Shown: one piece after another, positions 19,726 through 29,882 of the stretch
Layout of the letters: each line of letters opens with the position of its first letter
Position numbering within the stretch: position 1 is the first letter of the stretch
DNA from: Trichomonas vaginalis G3
Taxonomy: Eukaryota; Parabasalia; Trichomonadida; Trichomonadidae
Length of the DNA stretch: 64,000 nucleotides
Direction: 5' to 3'
NCBI RefSeq assembly: GCF_026262505.1
Contig: NC_067204.1
Span: 8,465,797-8,529,796, forward strand
The notes under the pieces: model-generated
The model's input: only the letters and a program-made list of their open reading frames with translations
The model's database searches: none
What the model was told of the DNA's origin: nothing
Translations under genes and position numbers: made by a program

Positions 19726-20562
19726 ATGGATTTAAATTCATCCACCCCTTATGAAGAATTAGCAGGAGTATATAATACATACGTAGATGATATGATTAAT
19801 GAAGCATTGAGTGATAATAGAAATGCTCTATCTAAGGAAAAATTAATGAAAATTCCATATTCTGAATGTTACTTAAATTCAATCACTGCAGCAATTGGTA
19901 AACAAAATAAGGTAAAACATTAACGATATTAAAACAAATTATCATTATTGCTAACACTTCACCCTATTCACATGTGTTAATTTATATCAACCGTTCAGGT
20001 TCACCTTCAGATGATACATTTGAATCTTTAAAGCATTTAATCAAAATTCCAATTATTTATTTATCACAAGAAGAAGCAGAAGATTATTTAAAAAACTTTT
20101 TAATGTATAAAGAATTATATAATACAATCAAGAAGCAAGGATTAGAGGATAAAATTATTGATAAACAACGGGATGAATTATTTGAAACACTTTCTATTTC
20201 AAATTTTGATAGAGAATTTTTGCATTCACTCATTTTTCTAGATGATGCGGTGAAATCAAAACTAATAACTAAGAGAAATCATATTTTAATCAGTTATTAA
20301 CTCAATGTCGACACATTCAGTGTTCATTCTTTCATGGCTGTTCATACTTTAAGCATTAAGCACAAACATTAAATCAAACCTGTCCACCCTTTTCATTTTC
20401 AGTGGTTTTAGTCGTCAACAGTTGAACGTTATGCTTTATCAAGTGAATTTACCAATGAGCATTAATGAACTTTACACACAATATCAACAATTAGGAGAAC
20501 ATGGAAAAATAATAGTTGATTTAAATAAAGGATTTAAATTCGAATTAACTTTTTATAATTAA
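19726..20562 (+). pseudogene. Packaging-ATPase-like region (FtsK/HerA type), broken
   Basis: Starts MDLNSSTPYEELAGVYNTYV. The middle part contains LIYINRSGSPSDDTFESLKH and later HSLIFLDDAVKSK, which looks like a Walker B strand (hydrophobic run plus DDA) of Polinton/adenovirus-type genome-packaging ATPases. A clear Walker A was not seen. Position next to the capsid-like region supports the call. Fossil with about two or three breaks. Confidence 0.5.
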
Positions 20563-20588
20563 TTTTTATTTTTTATTTATAATTAAAC

Positions 20589-21462
20589 ATGACAGAAATT
20601 GCAAATCTTCTACAGGTTCCATTAAAACAAGGAACAAACAAAAAGGGTGCATATAATAGAACTATGAAAGTTCCAGACGGAATGAAAGAATTAGTCATTT
20701 GTTGCCGGTCTTCAAAAGGATGTTAAACAAATGAGAAACGTTTTAACATTACCAGAAGCTCAAGCATATGCCAAACGTCACGGACCAAATTGGGAAGCAC
20801 ACGAAGCAGACATTACGGGTCCAAATGGAAAACGAAATAGATGATAATGAAGTTTTCGTTACTGATGGTCAAGGAAATATTAAAGTCATAAATGGGTATA
20901 AATTAACAATGACGGATTATCCTAAACGTAAAGCATATAATGAACATTATCCTATGCAATTTGATGAAAATGGAAAAGCTGTTAAACAATACATTGGAGA
21001 AGGTGAAATGGTCCAATTAATTCATACCGTCATAATCCATATTCTTACTTCAATGAAGAATTAAATGCTATTGAAGAGGGACCGGATGGATTACCACGAT
21101 ATTCTAACCAGTTTGATGGTCAATATGCAATTTAAGACCTGAAATTCCAGCTAAGAAATTCTTTAAAGTTGCTTTATTCGATCCAGTTTTCGCAAATGTT
21201 AAAGATGGAACTTAAAACAGCAATTCCAACCAATTATAGTAGCAAGAATTGCATCAGGTGCTTTATCTCAAGCATTCAAAGATTTAATTAAGAAACCATT
21301 ATATCAGCAACGAGGTTTAACTTATGATTTAGTTAAGGAATCAGATAAAAGAAAATTTGAGAAATCAGATGATTATAAGAATGCAATTAATGAATATATT
21401 GGTCTATTAATTTCGATGAAAATGCTAAAAATCAACTTCATGAACAAATACAGGAATAATAG
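20589..21462 (+). pseudogene. Unknown Polinton gene, possibly virion-related, broken
   Basis: Begins [20 protein letters not shown] after a T-rich leader. The longest open part (20,768-21,064) includes VFVTDGQGNIKVINGYKLTM. No domain recognised; it lies among the structural genes, so a minor capsid role is possible. About three or four breaks. Confidence 0.45.
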
Positions 21463-21517
21463 ATTCAAAGTTCAGCAAAATAAAAGTTTAAATATATTTT
21501 TTTATTCGAATATAAAT

Positions 21518-22195
21518 GAGAAGACGTTTCACTAGTCAAAAGAACTAACGCAAAAGCAGAGATTACGGTTGGTTATAACGTAAATGATGATAAATCACGA
21601 ATTATTCAAAATGTTAAAGTTAATGTTAGTCCTGAATTAACAAGGTCAGCAACTCAACCAAATTTATTAACTCGTGACTTACCGAAGAATGAGGAGAATG
21701 AAGACCCAATCATTTTATCTGAACCCGGTAAAGAACCTGTTGAAATTCCCACTTATCCAACATACCCCCCACCTCTTTCATCAACATCGAGAACCCAGGA
21801 ATCTACGATTACAGTCGCAATGCGCATATAAAATAGACATTAATTCTGAATTAATGAAAATTTACCGTGATATAATAACTGATAATTATGATTCAATAAT
21901 AAATTTAATTGACCAATCCGGTTTAATTATTTTACCTTATGAATCATTAATTCACATTATCGCCATTCTTTGTGATGTTCAAGATTCAGACGTTAAGATT
22001 CAATTTTTCATAGATGATGAGGTTTCATGCTGCGGAACAGTTGCAAAAATAAATCCTATAAAGGATATTAGCACAATTAAGATATCAAAGAACGGAACAA
22101 CAACTGAACTTCATTTAACATATAATGATATTTATAATAAAATAGTTGATGAATATAAAATATCACTTGAAAAATTCTTTGTTAAGGCTATTTAA
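21518..22195 (+). pseudogene. Unknown Polinton gene, broken
   Basis: Starts just after a T-rich leader. The main open part (21,674-22,195) encodes a proline-rich stretch and then an alpha/beta part (IIDLIDQSGLIILPYESLIH-like, VQDSDVKIQFFIDDEVS). Not recognised. About two breaks. Confidence 0.4.
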
Positions 22196-22280
22196 TATTC
22201 AAGCATTAACATTATCGAATAATAATCCTTTGAATCATAATCGATAATAATTGACCTTTCACCAGTTTCTATCGTTTGTT

Positions 22281-22544
22281 TTATTTCTTTTTGTTCCCCA
22301 CTATCCGATCGGTCATTGTAATTGTTTTTGTTATAGTATCAGCTTTATCTTTAACTTCAATCTTTTTTCCATCGGGATATTTAAACCAAAATTCCAAAAA
22401 TTCGATATTGTCAATCTGTTCATATTTTAATCTATCAATTACATTTTTAATACCATCTGAAAATCTTATGAAATGGTCATTATATGGGTTTGATTGAACT
22501 AAATTTGAATGAAGTGAAATATAACCTGATGATGAATATGACAT
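22281..22544 (-). CDS. Small unknown Polinton protein
   Basis: 87 residues (MSYSSSGYISLHSNLVQSNP), ending with a basic tail (IVGNKKK). Its FLEFWFKYPDGKKIEVKD segment suggests a beta hairpin. It is the only minus-strand gene among the left-half structural genes. Not recognised. Confidence 0.4.
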   Translation of the reverse strand: MSYSSSGYISLHSNLVQSNPYNDHFIRFSDGIKNVIDRLKYEQIDNIEFLEFWFKYPDGKKIEVKDKADTITKTITMTDRIVGNKKK

Positions 22545-22689
22545 TGACTCATATTTTCTGAAAACACTAAAATTTATAACATGAATGAATTTTATTCGTT
22601 GAATTTATGAATTCTTGAGGTAATCTTATTCTAGTTTTATTTATCACTGGAAAATAACGCTTTACCATATTTTTAATCGTAATAAAAAA

Positions 22690-23426
22690 ATGTCAATTAT
22701 CAATATTATTTCGAATAATAACTGTGAATTAAATTTAACAGTTAGCGGAATTTATAATGTTACTCTCGTTTCTGTGAGTGGTAAATTTAATCCCATTCTT
22801 TTAGACCCTTCAGATTATATATCATTTATTAAAGATGACCATGAGCCGCATAGCGGCGGGGTCGTAGACCTAAAAACGTATGATATGTATATAAATAATG
22901 TGATAACGAAATGGGATATTAACATGATTTTAAGTTATTTAAATGAATCATTTATCGTATGGTATGAAGAAAATTTTAAATCAAAACCTGATAAACTTTT
23001 TGAACTTGATGAAATAAATAACCTTATTAAATTTCCGCTGAAAATTAAATTTTGTACTCCTCGTCTTCGTTCATTGTTGGGGATATTAAATTTTGAAAAA
23101 GATGTTGGGGATGTTTTGTATTCTGACACTGGTTCTAATTTCATTTTAATCAAATTGATAAAGTTAATACCCCAATGAGATTTTCACATCAAACATTAGA
23201 CCCTAACTCTTACCCATCAATACAAAACATTTTATCCATCAACTTAAACATATTTTCTTTATCATATCCGTTTCAATTATCCGGGAATTCATTTATTCTT
23301 CATTCAAAAGATTTATCAAATATTAAATTTAGAATAACTGACCTATTTGATTGTGATTTAGAATTTATGAATGAAATATTATGGCAATTTCAAATAGAAA
23401 AAATAGCTGATGAGATAACAGATTAA
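22690..23426 (+). CDS. Two small unknown Polinton frames in series
   Basis: 22,690-23,178 (162 residues, MSIINIISNNNCELNLTVSG) and 23,175-23,426 (83 residues). Both are rich in Ile, Asn, Phe and short strands and look like parts of beta-rich virion-associated proteins. Not recognised. A mini-hairpin pair (22,845-22,870) sits in frame in the first and encodes HEPHSGGVVDLK. Confidence 0.4.
22845..22870. repeat. GC-rich mini-hairpin pair inside a coding frame
   Basis: GCCGCATAGCGGC followed by GGTCGTAGACC, within an otherwise AT-rich gene. It adds a Gly/His-rich turn to the protein. Confidence 0.7.
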
Positions 23427-23450
23427 ATATTTATTTTTAAATCGTAATAA

Positions 23451-23720
23451 ATGATTAAACAACAGCAACCACAGACCATTACATACGCCACATATGCATA
23501 TAATTCAAAGACGGCAGAACAAACGCAAAGGTTGAAATATGGAGATTTGGAGATAGTATTGAAAAATGACCATTTTGAATTCGTTTGCAAAGGTGTGCAG
23601 TGATATCAAATATAAAAGAAATTTTATTTATGAATTCAAAATTAAAGGAATAACGGATGATATAACATCAATTCCACCAAAGAACAAAGATATTACGCAT
23701 TAAATGCATTTCCTAAAGTT
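23451..23720 (+). pseudogene. Short unknown Polinton frame, broken
   Basis: Starts MIKQQQPQTITYATYAYNS after a T-rich leader and decays within about 150 bases. It may be the first part of a virion-associated gene that preceded the fibre gene. Confidence 0.35.
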
Positions 23721-25329
23721 TTGAAGATTGGAAGATTTAATTTAAATGAGGAATTCATAAAAGGTTTCCTAAATGACATAATGAAGAAGGCAGATAAGGA
23801 ATATGTTAACGATGAGTTAGCAAAGAAAGCAGATATATCATTTGTTAACGATGAGTTAGCAAAGAAAGCAGATATATCATTTGTTAACGATGAGTTAGCA
23901 AAGAAAGCAGATAAAACTTATGTTAACGATGAGTTAGCAAAGAAAGCAGATAAAACATATGTTAACGATGAGTTAGCAAAGAAGGCAGATAAGGGACTTG
24001 TGGCTAGTGAATTAATGAAGAAGGCAGATAAGGAATATGTTAATGAAAAAGATAATGAAATTATAGAAAGGGTTGAATGGTATCATGAACGGACATCGAA
24101 GATTTTAAAAACTAAAGCTGATACAGGATGGGTTTCAGAATGTTTAGACCTTAAAGCAGATAAAACTTATGTTAACAATGAGTTAGCAAAGAAAGCAGAT
24201 AAAACATATGTTAACGATGAGTTAGCAAAGAAAGCAGATATATCATTTGTTAACGATGAGTTAGCAAAGAAAGCAGATATATCATTTGTTAACGATGAGT
24301 TAGCAAAGAAAGCAGATATATCATTTGTTAACGAAATATACCAAAGTTTAGTTGGAACAAAAAATATTGAAACTATTGTTGGCGACTTTTCTGTCAATGA
24401 AGAAAATAAATATTTTAGATGGGAGTTTGTACAGTCCTTAAGAAATGGTATACGGTATAAACTCATTCCGAAAAATAACAATGAAATGTATGTAGGCTAT
24501 ATAAAGAATAATGGCACACAAGTTAAAGTTCCATTAGACAACAACTGCTACTTAAACTTATATGGAGACGAACAAAAGAAATATTTAAGAGTTTATGAAA
24601 TGACGGATATGACATTGTCTAACGTAGCTCCAGCACCATATTATTATGACTATGGTGTTGACGCACGTGTAGACCCAAAAAAGCAAACATTATATTTAGA
24701 ATATTATAGATATAAAAGATATAATGCAATAGAAAAAACGAGAATAGTATACTATTATGAAGATGACAAAAATAAATATTATAGTCAAGATTTTACATAC
24801 CCTGAAAACATAAGATTATATTATAAAAAATATTCTGACACAAACCAGAAGAAACCCGAAATAGTTACACTATATTTTAAGTTCAAAAGAGACAATCCTA
24901 TAATATCTCATATGTTTGATTTAATGAACCCAGTAGGTTCTATTTATACATCTATGGATGTGAGAGGTCCTCAAGCAATGTTTGGTGTTGGTGCATGGGT
25001 TTTTGTATTGTGCAAACTCTTCAAAGGAAACAGGGGGAAGTAAAACGATTACGGGTGAAAATTTACCTGCACACAGTCACTACATAGATTTAAGCACATC
25101 TCAAGCAGGTTGGCATAAGCATAGATATTGGGATTGGTCAGGAATGACAAAAGGTAAAGGATATGATGTTAAAGATGATGTTAAATTTGCCATAAATTGT
25201 TACTGGAGTGACACTCAGGGAGAAGGAAACCATACACATCGCGTTTCAGGATATACACAAACAACGGGACAAAGTAAAGATTACATGCCACCATTTATGA
25301 CTGTATTCGCATGGTATAGAGTTCAATGA
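23721..25329 (+). pseudogene. Tail-fibre-like gene with phage collar-type C-terminus, broken
   Basis: The first 190 codons are a run of about ten short units (FVNDELAKKADIS, TYVNDELAKKADK) that would form a trimeric coiled-coil shaft. After a mixed beta region comes DLMNPVGSIYTSMDVRGPQA, then ENLPAHSHYIDLS, GEGNHTHRVSGYTQTTGQ and YMPPFMTVFAWYRV. These are the landmarks of phage tail-collar/fibre-tip domains with His-x-His metal sites. Such domains are familiar from bacteriophages and large DNA viruses. The homologous gene in Polinton 2 is at 62,098-63,971. About one break. Confidence 0.8.
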
Positions 25330-25408
25330 ATTCAGTCCAAAAATAATTAATTTCATTAGTTTTAAAATTATTTTTATTTATTTTTTTATTTTGTATGTAA
25401 GAACAGTA

Positions 25409-26074
25409 ATGTCGGTCGAAGCAAAAACATTCACGAACAAATCTAATGGCGAAACATTCACAAAAGGCACTTATAATGGTATTGAAGTCTTACGTAGAGA
25501 CAAGGATAGTTACATTAATGCAACAAAGATGGCAAGAGAAGCAGGAAAGTTAAACCATTTAAACAGATTTCTCAATAGTACTAAAATGCAGGAAATTCTT
25601 GAGTTTTGGATGAACGAATACGGTGGAGCCAAAAGTGGCTCGACCTCAAAACAAGCATTTTATGAGCTTACAAAGGGTGTCATGAATGAATTCAAAGGTA
25701 TTTACATACATCCTGACCTCGTTCATTTTGTTGCTGAATGGTGCTCTGTAAAGTATGCATTTTATGTCAAAGATATTATGGACTCCATAGACAAGAAAGT
25801 TCATGAGAAGTTAGATGAAGAAGAACTCGAAGATACAGTAGAAAATGCTAAACCTTTGTTTGAAGAAGAAGTTGGAAAAATGTGCGAAAAACAATTAGAA
25901 CATGAACGTGAGATATATTATGGTTATAGAGATTCTCCATACGAACTAGACCAATGGGAACAAGAAGATTTAAAGAGAGAATTTAGAGAATATGAACTCG
26001 CTAAGATAGCATTTGAAGCTGCAGAAAAGAAGTTAAAAGTTTGGGGTCGTTTTGTAAAAAAATATTGTGAGTAA
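25409..26074 (+). CDS. KilA-N domain protein
   Basis: 221 residues from the ATG at 25,409; the upstream GTATG belongs to the leader motif, as in the gene at 59,375. The KilA-N core is clear: YINATKMAREAGKLNHLNRF, a spacer, then GIYIHPDLVHFVAEWCSVKY and AFYVKDIMDSIDKKV, about residues 25-130. The C-terminal 90 residues are an acidic helix. KilA-N is a DNA-binding fold found in phages, poxviruses and other large DNA viruses, so a regulatory or replication role is expected. It is one of the few frames in this element that looks whole. A mini-hairpin (25,626-25,641) adds the GGAKSGSTSKQ loop inside the domain. Confidence 0.85.
   Translation: MSVEAKTFTNKSNGETFTKGTYNGIEVLRRDKDSYINATKMAREAGKLNHLNRFLNSTKMQEILEFWMNEYGGAKSGSTSKQAFYELTKGVMNEFKGIYIHPDLVHFVAEWCSVKYAFYVKDIMDSIDKKVHEKLDEEELEDTVENAKPLFEEEVGKMCEKQLEHEREIYYGYRDSPYELDQWEQEDLKREFREYELAKIAFEAAEKKLKVWGRFVKKYCE
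25626..25641. repeat. Mini-hairpin inside the KilA-N gene
   Basis: GAGCCAAAAGTGGCTC, a 5 bp GC-rich stem with a six-base loop. It is in frame and encodes a Gly/Ser/Lys turn between the two conserved blocks. Confidence 0.6.
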
Positions 26075-26091
26075 ATGAACCATTTATTTTT

Positions 26092-26437
26092 GGTCAAAGC
26101 TTCCACGAAAGAAAAGATTCCTCATTCGCTAAGGATTCCAAAAATGAAAAAATCGTTGATTTCGGCTGAGAAAAAATAGCAAAACCCTTCTTCCACGGGA
26201 ACAAAGAAATAAAGAAGAAATAAAGAAGAAATAAAGTAAATTTTTTATTTATTCCCGTGGAAGATAGAGCACTTTTATGACACTTTTTATTCACGACAAA
26301 CAAGACAAACAAAGAAAATAAGAAAATACGGCGCCGTCGCGGTTCGAACCACAGACCCTAACCCCTCCATAACACCACCTTTGACCACTGTGCTACGTAG
26401 CCTGTCGACATAAGATTTTATAAATTGCATATTTGAC
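26092..26437 (-). other. tRNA-like cassette shared by both Polintons (copy 1)
   Basis: A 346 bp unit that recurs, inverted, in Polinton 2 at 58,669-59,002. Read on the minus strand it holds a GTCAAA start, the tRNA-like part (26,331-26,402), a T-run, then a large hairpin (arms TTCCCGTGGAAG and CTTCCACGGGAA around a T/A-rich loop), and ends in GCTTTGACC. GTCAAA/TTTGAC at the two ends form a short inverted repeat. It could be a Pol III-transcribed short mobile element or a shared functional RNA. It is convergent with the KilA-N gene. Confidence 0.75.
26323..26402 (-). ncRNA. tRNA-like sequence with A box, B box and T-run terminator
   Basis: On the minus strand it starts GGCTACGTAGCACAGTGG. The A-box-like block TAGCACAGTGG is at 26,385-26,395, the B box GGTTCGAACC at 26,341-26,350, and a TTTT run follows at 26,323-26,326. 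The acceptor arms do not pair over seven bases and I could not place an anticodon stem, so it is not a credible working tRNA. The internal Pol III promoter blocks are correctly ordered and spaced. Confidence 0.6.
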
Positions 26438-26790
26438 GTAAATTTATTTCCCAGTTATTCAAAAATAATTAATTATTGAATAACCGAAGGTGCTACCATG
26501 TTACCATGTGCTACCAGGTCATTTAACTTCTATGAAAAAGTGTGACAACATGACATTTTGACAACACAGCAGGATTAATGCAAAAATAAATTCCAATCAT
26601 ACTTTATAAATTGCATATTTGACGTAAATTTATTTCCCAGTTATTCAAAAATAATTAATTATTGAATAACCGAAGGTGCTACCATGTTACCATGTGCTAC
26701 CAGGTCATTTAACTTCTATGAAAAAGTGTGACAACATGACATTTTGACAACACAGCAGGATTAATGCAAAAATAAATTCCAATCATACTT
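26418..26790. repeat. 186 bp tandem duplication
   Basis: Two direct copies with a period of 186 bases (landmark TTGCATATTTGACGTAAATT at 26,425 and 26,611). A third, partial, inverted copy is at 29,237-29,345. Each contains a small palindrome (TTATTCAAAAATAATTAATT region) and GGTGCTACCATGTTACCATG. The copies bracket the primase/helicase region. Confidence 0.9.
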
Positions 26791-26796
26791 TATAAA

Positions 26797-26862
26797 GCTA
26801 GACCTTCAGGTCTCGCCGCTTCGGTCTGAAAGACCTTCAGGACTCAAAGAGTCCGTTAGCGG
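26797..26862. repeat. GC-rich mini-hairpin group inside a coding frame
   Basis: Contains AGACCTTCAGGTCT, GGTCTGAAAGACC, CCTTCAGG and GACTCAAAGAGTC in tandem. On the minus strand it encodes DSLSPEGLSDRSGE at the very end of the helicase-side frame. The same roughly 45-base block recurs at 34,342-34,404 in the polymerase gene. Confidence 0.85.
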
Positions 26863-29160
26863 CTCATTTACAGGTATTTCATCGTCAGTAAATGATTCCT
26901 CATTATCGTTTGGTTCAACCTGTTTATATAATCCTTTCATTTCTTCTTTCAAAACATAATACCATGTTTGTTTACCGTCTATTCTTCTATGTTTCCTATC
27001 ACATTTATCCTTAATACTCATTTGAAAGTTTTTGTCTTTCATGTCTGATGGTTTGCAGAATAGAGCATTTTCACACGTCATACCTGCACACAATTCATCA
27101 TAATGTGTATTTATCCATACATCTAAAGGATTTGATGATAATTCAATTAAATCTTGTTTGGCTTCAGTCATCGGTATGATTCGTACATTAAATGATGAAA
27201 GGTCGTAATTGATAAAATACGTCAGTAAATTATCATAAAATTCCTTTGTGCATGAATCATCAAATTCTTGAAGTAATCAAATTGACCCTTGAATTTACCA
27301 TTAACTCTTAAAACTACGTATCTTCTGTCTCCAACTTCAATTTTGACAGGGTAGACGTTATTAGTTACGAAAATGAAGTTTGCAACATTCTGTGCAGTTC
27401 TTCTGGGTTGATTCTTTTCATTAATTCTAATTGATTATCCGTAATAATTGATTTCAAAGCGTTGAAGTTTGCGAGTCTGTCTTCACCACATTCTTGAGTT
27501 CATTAAGTACAAGAAACATTTTATTTTCAACAACGAATTGAAATTACCCGTTAGCTCACTTATTTCGGTAATGTTTTTACATGAATAACCAGCGAGAAGT
27601 TCAGAAATAATGTCTGTGAATCTGTTTTTACCTGTTCCCTGAAGTCCTTTCAAAATAATTGCTGTTTCATTCTTGATTCCAGGATGTTGAATCATTGATG
27701 CAATCCAGCCGAGTAGGTATTTATACACTTCATCGTTATTATCACAAATGGCTTCTTTAATGAAATTCATAAACATCTCAATTTTTGAGTAATCAGGCTT
27801 TTCAAGAATGTTGTATTTATAACCATGAAACGTTGAGAAAACATCTGGGGAATCAGATTTAAAGCAAACACCCTTAACGGTTAATGAGGATAATTGATTT
27901 AGTAGTACATCCCATGCTGTTATTGTTTTACCTTCTTCTTTAAATAATTTAATCATTTTGAGTGACTCTTTCATGTTTGATTGAAGAACAAATGATATTT
28001 GATTCATTTTGTCGTGTATGTTGTAATCTTTCTGAATGAAATATTTATTTCCACAATCTACAAAACGGATTACACGTGATAAATCCTCAATTACTTCAGA
28101 ACTGTTTTTATACTGATGATTTTCAGCCTTGCGTCTAATATCTGTTATCAAAAACGAGTCATCAAGTTTGATATCAAATGTTATTTTTGGCTTACGTAAT
28201 AAAGGTAAAACATATTCATCATAATATTCCTTTTGATATAGTTTTAGAATCTTCACCAAAACAAATGGAGAAGTCATTAAATGTGCATATCTATTACGTG
28301 CTTTTTCAAAATTACTTTTTGCATTTTCAGTTAAATTGCAGAAGTTATAAACGTTATCGTATGCTTCATTAATTAAATGATTAGGTAACGAATTAATAGC
28401 TTGAAACAGTGTGAATAATGTACTTCTTTTTCTAAATTCATGTTTCCACCGTCATTATGTACTTCAAAATCACAGATGCCATCAACTATGCTTGAGCTAG
28501 TTTATCGTCAATGTTTACATCTTTGTTTTCATTCATTATACTCTTTATTTCTTCATTCTTCTGTTCAACTCTTACCTTAATATTCAAATCATTTAATATA
28601 TCATTCACTGTTCTGGTTAATGTTGAATCATAACTTCCACGAATGAATGAGTATGTATTGATTGGTTCTGTTGCATTCTTGCGAACTCTTGAATCAGCCA
28701 TAACTACTAAAGAACGCTTTGAATCATCCATAGAAGTCATTATATCAATATCATAATCATTGCAGGAATAACATTTAATCATTCTGTTCGAGGTTGAATA
28801 GAAGAAATTAGTGTTGCAATAAATGTGAAGACCTCCTGAAGCGGTTTTAACGATAACATCTTTATCCGAAAGTTTTGATAAAATGTCTTTTCTAACTGTT
28901 TCTTTAAGTTCATCATTGTACGATTTATTGATATCAACATCTATAATCGTTAAATTTGAAATTTTATTTACTAATAAAGCCATACCAGTTTTCCTTCCTC
29001 TTCCTCCATCATGTTTGAGGTAGTTATGTAAATCAATCTTGTTTTCACCAATTCTTTCGTTGAGGGTTTTAGTTTCTGCCACAACTAATTCCTCAGCTAA
29101 TGAATCAATAACTTTTTCATCAGAAACGATATAGTTGTTGCTGTTGTTTGTTGCTGTCAT
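26806..29160 (-). pseudogene. Primase-polymerase / SF3-type helicase region, broken
   Basis: About 2.35 kb on the minus strand. The N-terminal part (28,486-29,160) has GGRGRKTGMALLV, LTIIDVDIN and KTASGGLHIYCN, the layout of bifunctional primase-polymerase (AEP/PrimPol) domains with their DxD-type strand and SGGxH motif. The following part (27,483-28,277) has a D5/SF3-like helicase segment with the Walker A motif GLQGTGKNRF. The last open part (26,806-27,171) is the C-terminal end. Primase-helicase proteins of this type drive replication in poxviruses and many plasmids and phages. Its presence in an element that also has family-B polymerase is notable. Fossil with about three breaks. Confidence 0.75.
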
Positions 29161-29236
29161 TTATATAGGAATAAAAAATAAAAACAATTTTAAAACTAAC
29201 TTTATTTTTGGACTGCATCATATTTTCCTGTGTTGT

Positions 29237-29345
29237 TGTCAAAATGTCATGTTGTCACACTTTTTCATAGAAGTTAAATGACCTGGTAGCACATGGTAAC
29301 ATGGTAGCACCTTCGGTTATTCAATAATTAATTATTTTTGAATAA
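29237..29345. repeat. Inverted partial copy of the 186 bp repeat
   Basis: About 109 bases from TGTTGTTGTCAAAATGTCAT to TTTTTGAATAACC, inverted relative to 26,418-26,790. It lies just upstream of the primase/helicase start. A mini-hairpin pair (GAGACTTTGTCTC at 29,357-29,369 and GACTCTTTGAGTC at 29,372-29,384) follows it. Confidence 0.85.
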
Positions 29346-29430
29346 CCTAAAAACATGAGACTTTGTCTCCGGACTCTTTGAGTCACTTAACGATAAAATA
29401 AGTGATAACAAATTTTTATTTTTATCATAA

Positions 29431-29595
29431 ATGAATACCCCACAAGCTCAAAATTTACCACGAATCATAACAAGGGAGGAAACGATAAAAATGATGCGAG
29501 AACTTGCTAAAAATAACAAACCACTAAAATTGAGAAAATGTGGTTATGCGGTAATGATGGAAAGAGAGATGTTGTCGAAGAGGAATAAAAATTAA
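29431..29595 (+). CDS. Small basic unknown Polinton protein
   Basis: 54 residues (MNTPQAQNLPRIITREETIK), rich in Lys/Arg, ending SKRNKN. It has a clean start after a T-rich leader (TTTTTATTTTTATCATAA). Too short to classify; the charge would suit nucleic-acid binding. Confidence 0.45.
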   Translation: MNTPQAQNLPRIITREETIKMMRELAKNNKPLKLRKCGYAVMMEREMLSKRNKN

Positions 29596-29866
29596 ATTTG
29601 GATTGAGTTTAAAAATTCATCTTTATTAAATTCATCTCTTCCAATCAATTTATTTATTCTATTAAATTCTTTTATTTTTGCTTCACTCAGTTTAAGGATT
29701 GAACGATAAGTTTCTAATTTTTCGATTATTTCTTTCCTCTCTTTATCGTTTTCAACCCCACCACATTGTGGCTTCTTTTTGTAATAGCATATTTTTTGAT
29801 TTAATTCTGTTTAGTTTCTTTTTATATTCATCGTCTGGACTCTTGACTGCTTCGTTGTTACTCATT
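29596..29866 (-). pseudogene. Short unknown minus-strand frame, broken
   Basis: Starts MSNNEAVKSPDDEYKKKLNR at 29,866 and reads as a charged helical peptide towards 29,610, with about one break. Not recognised. Confidence 0.35.
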
Positions 29867-29882
29867 TTACGAAATAAAAAAA

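Noticed and set aside
26094-26312. Minus-strand 72-codon frame, and its match at 58,736-58,972
   Set aside because: Both run through the shared tRNA-like cassette and its hairpin; the sequence is better explained as non-coding.
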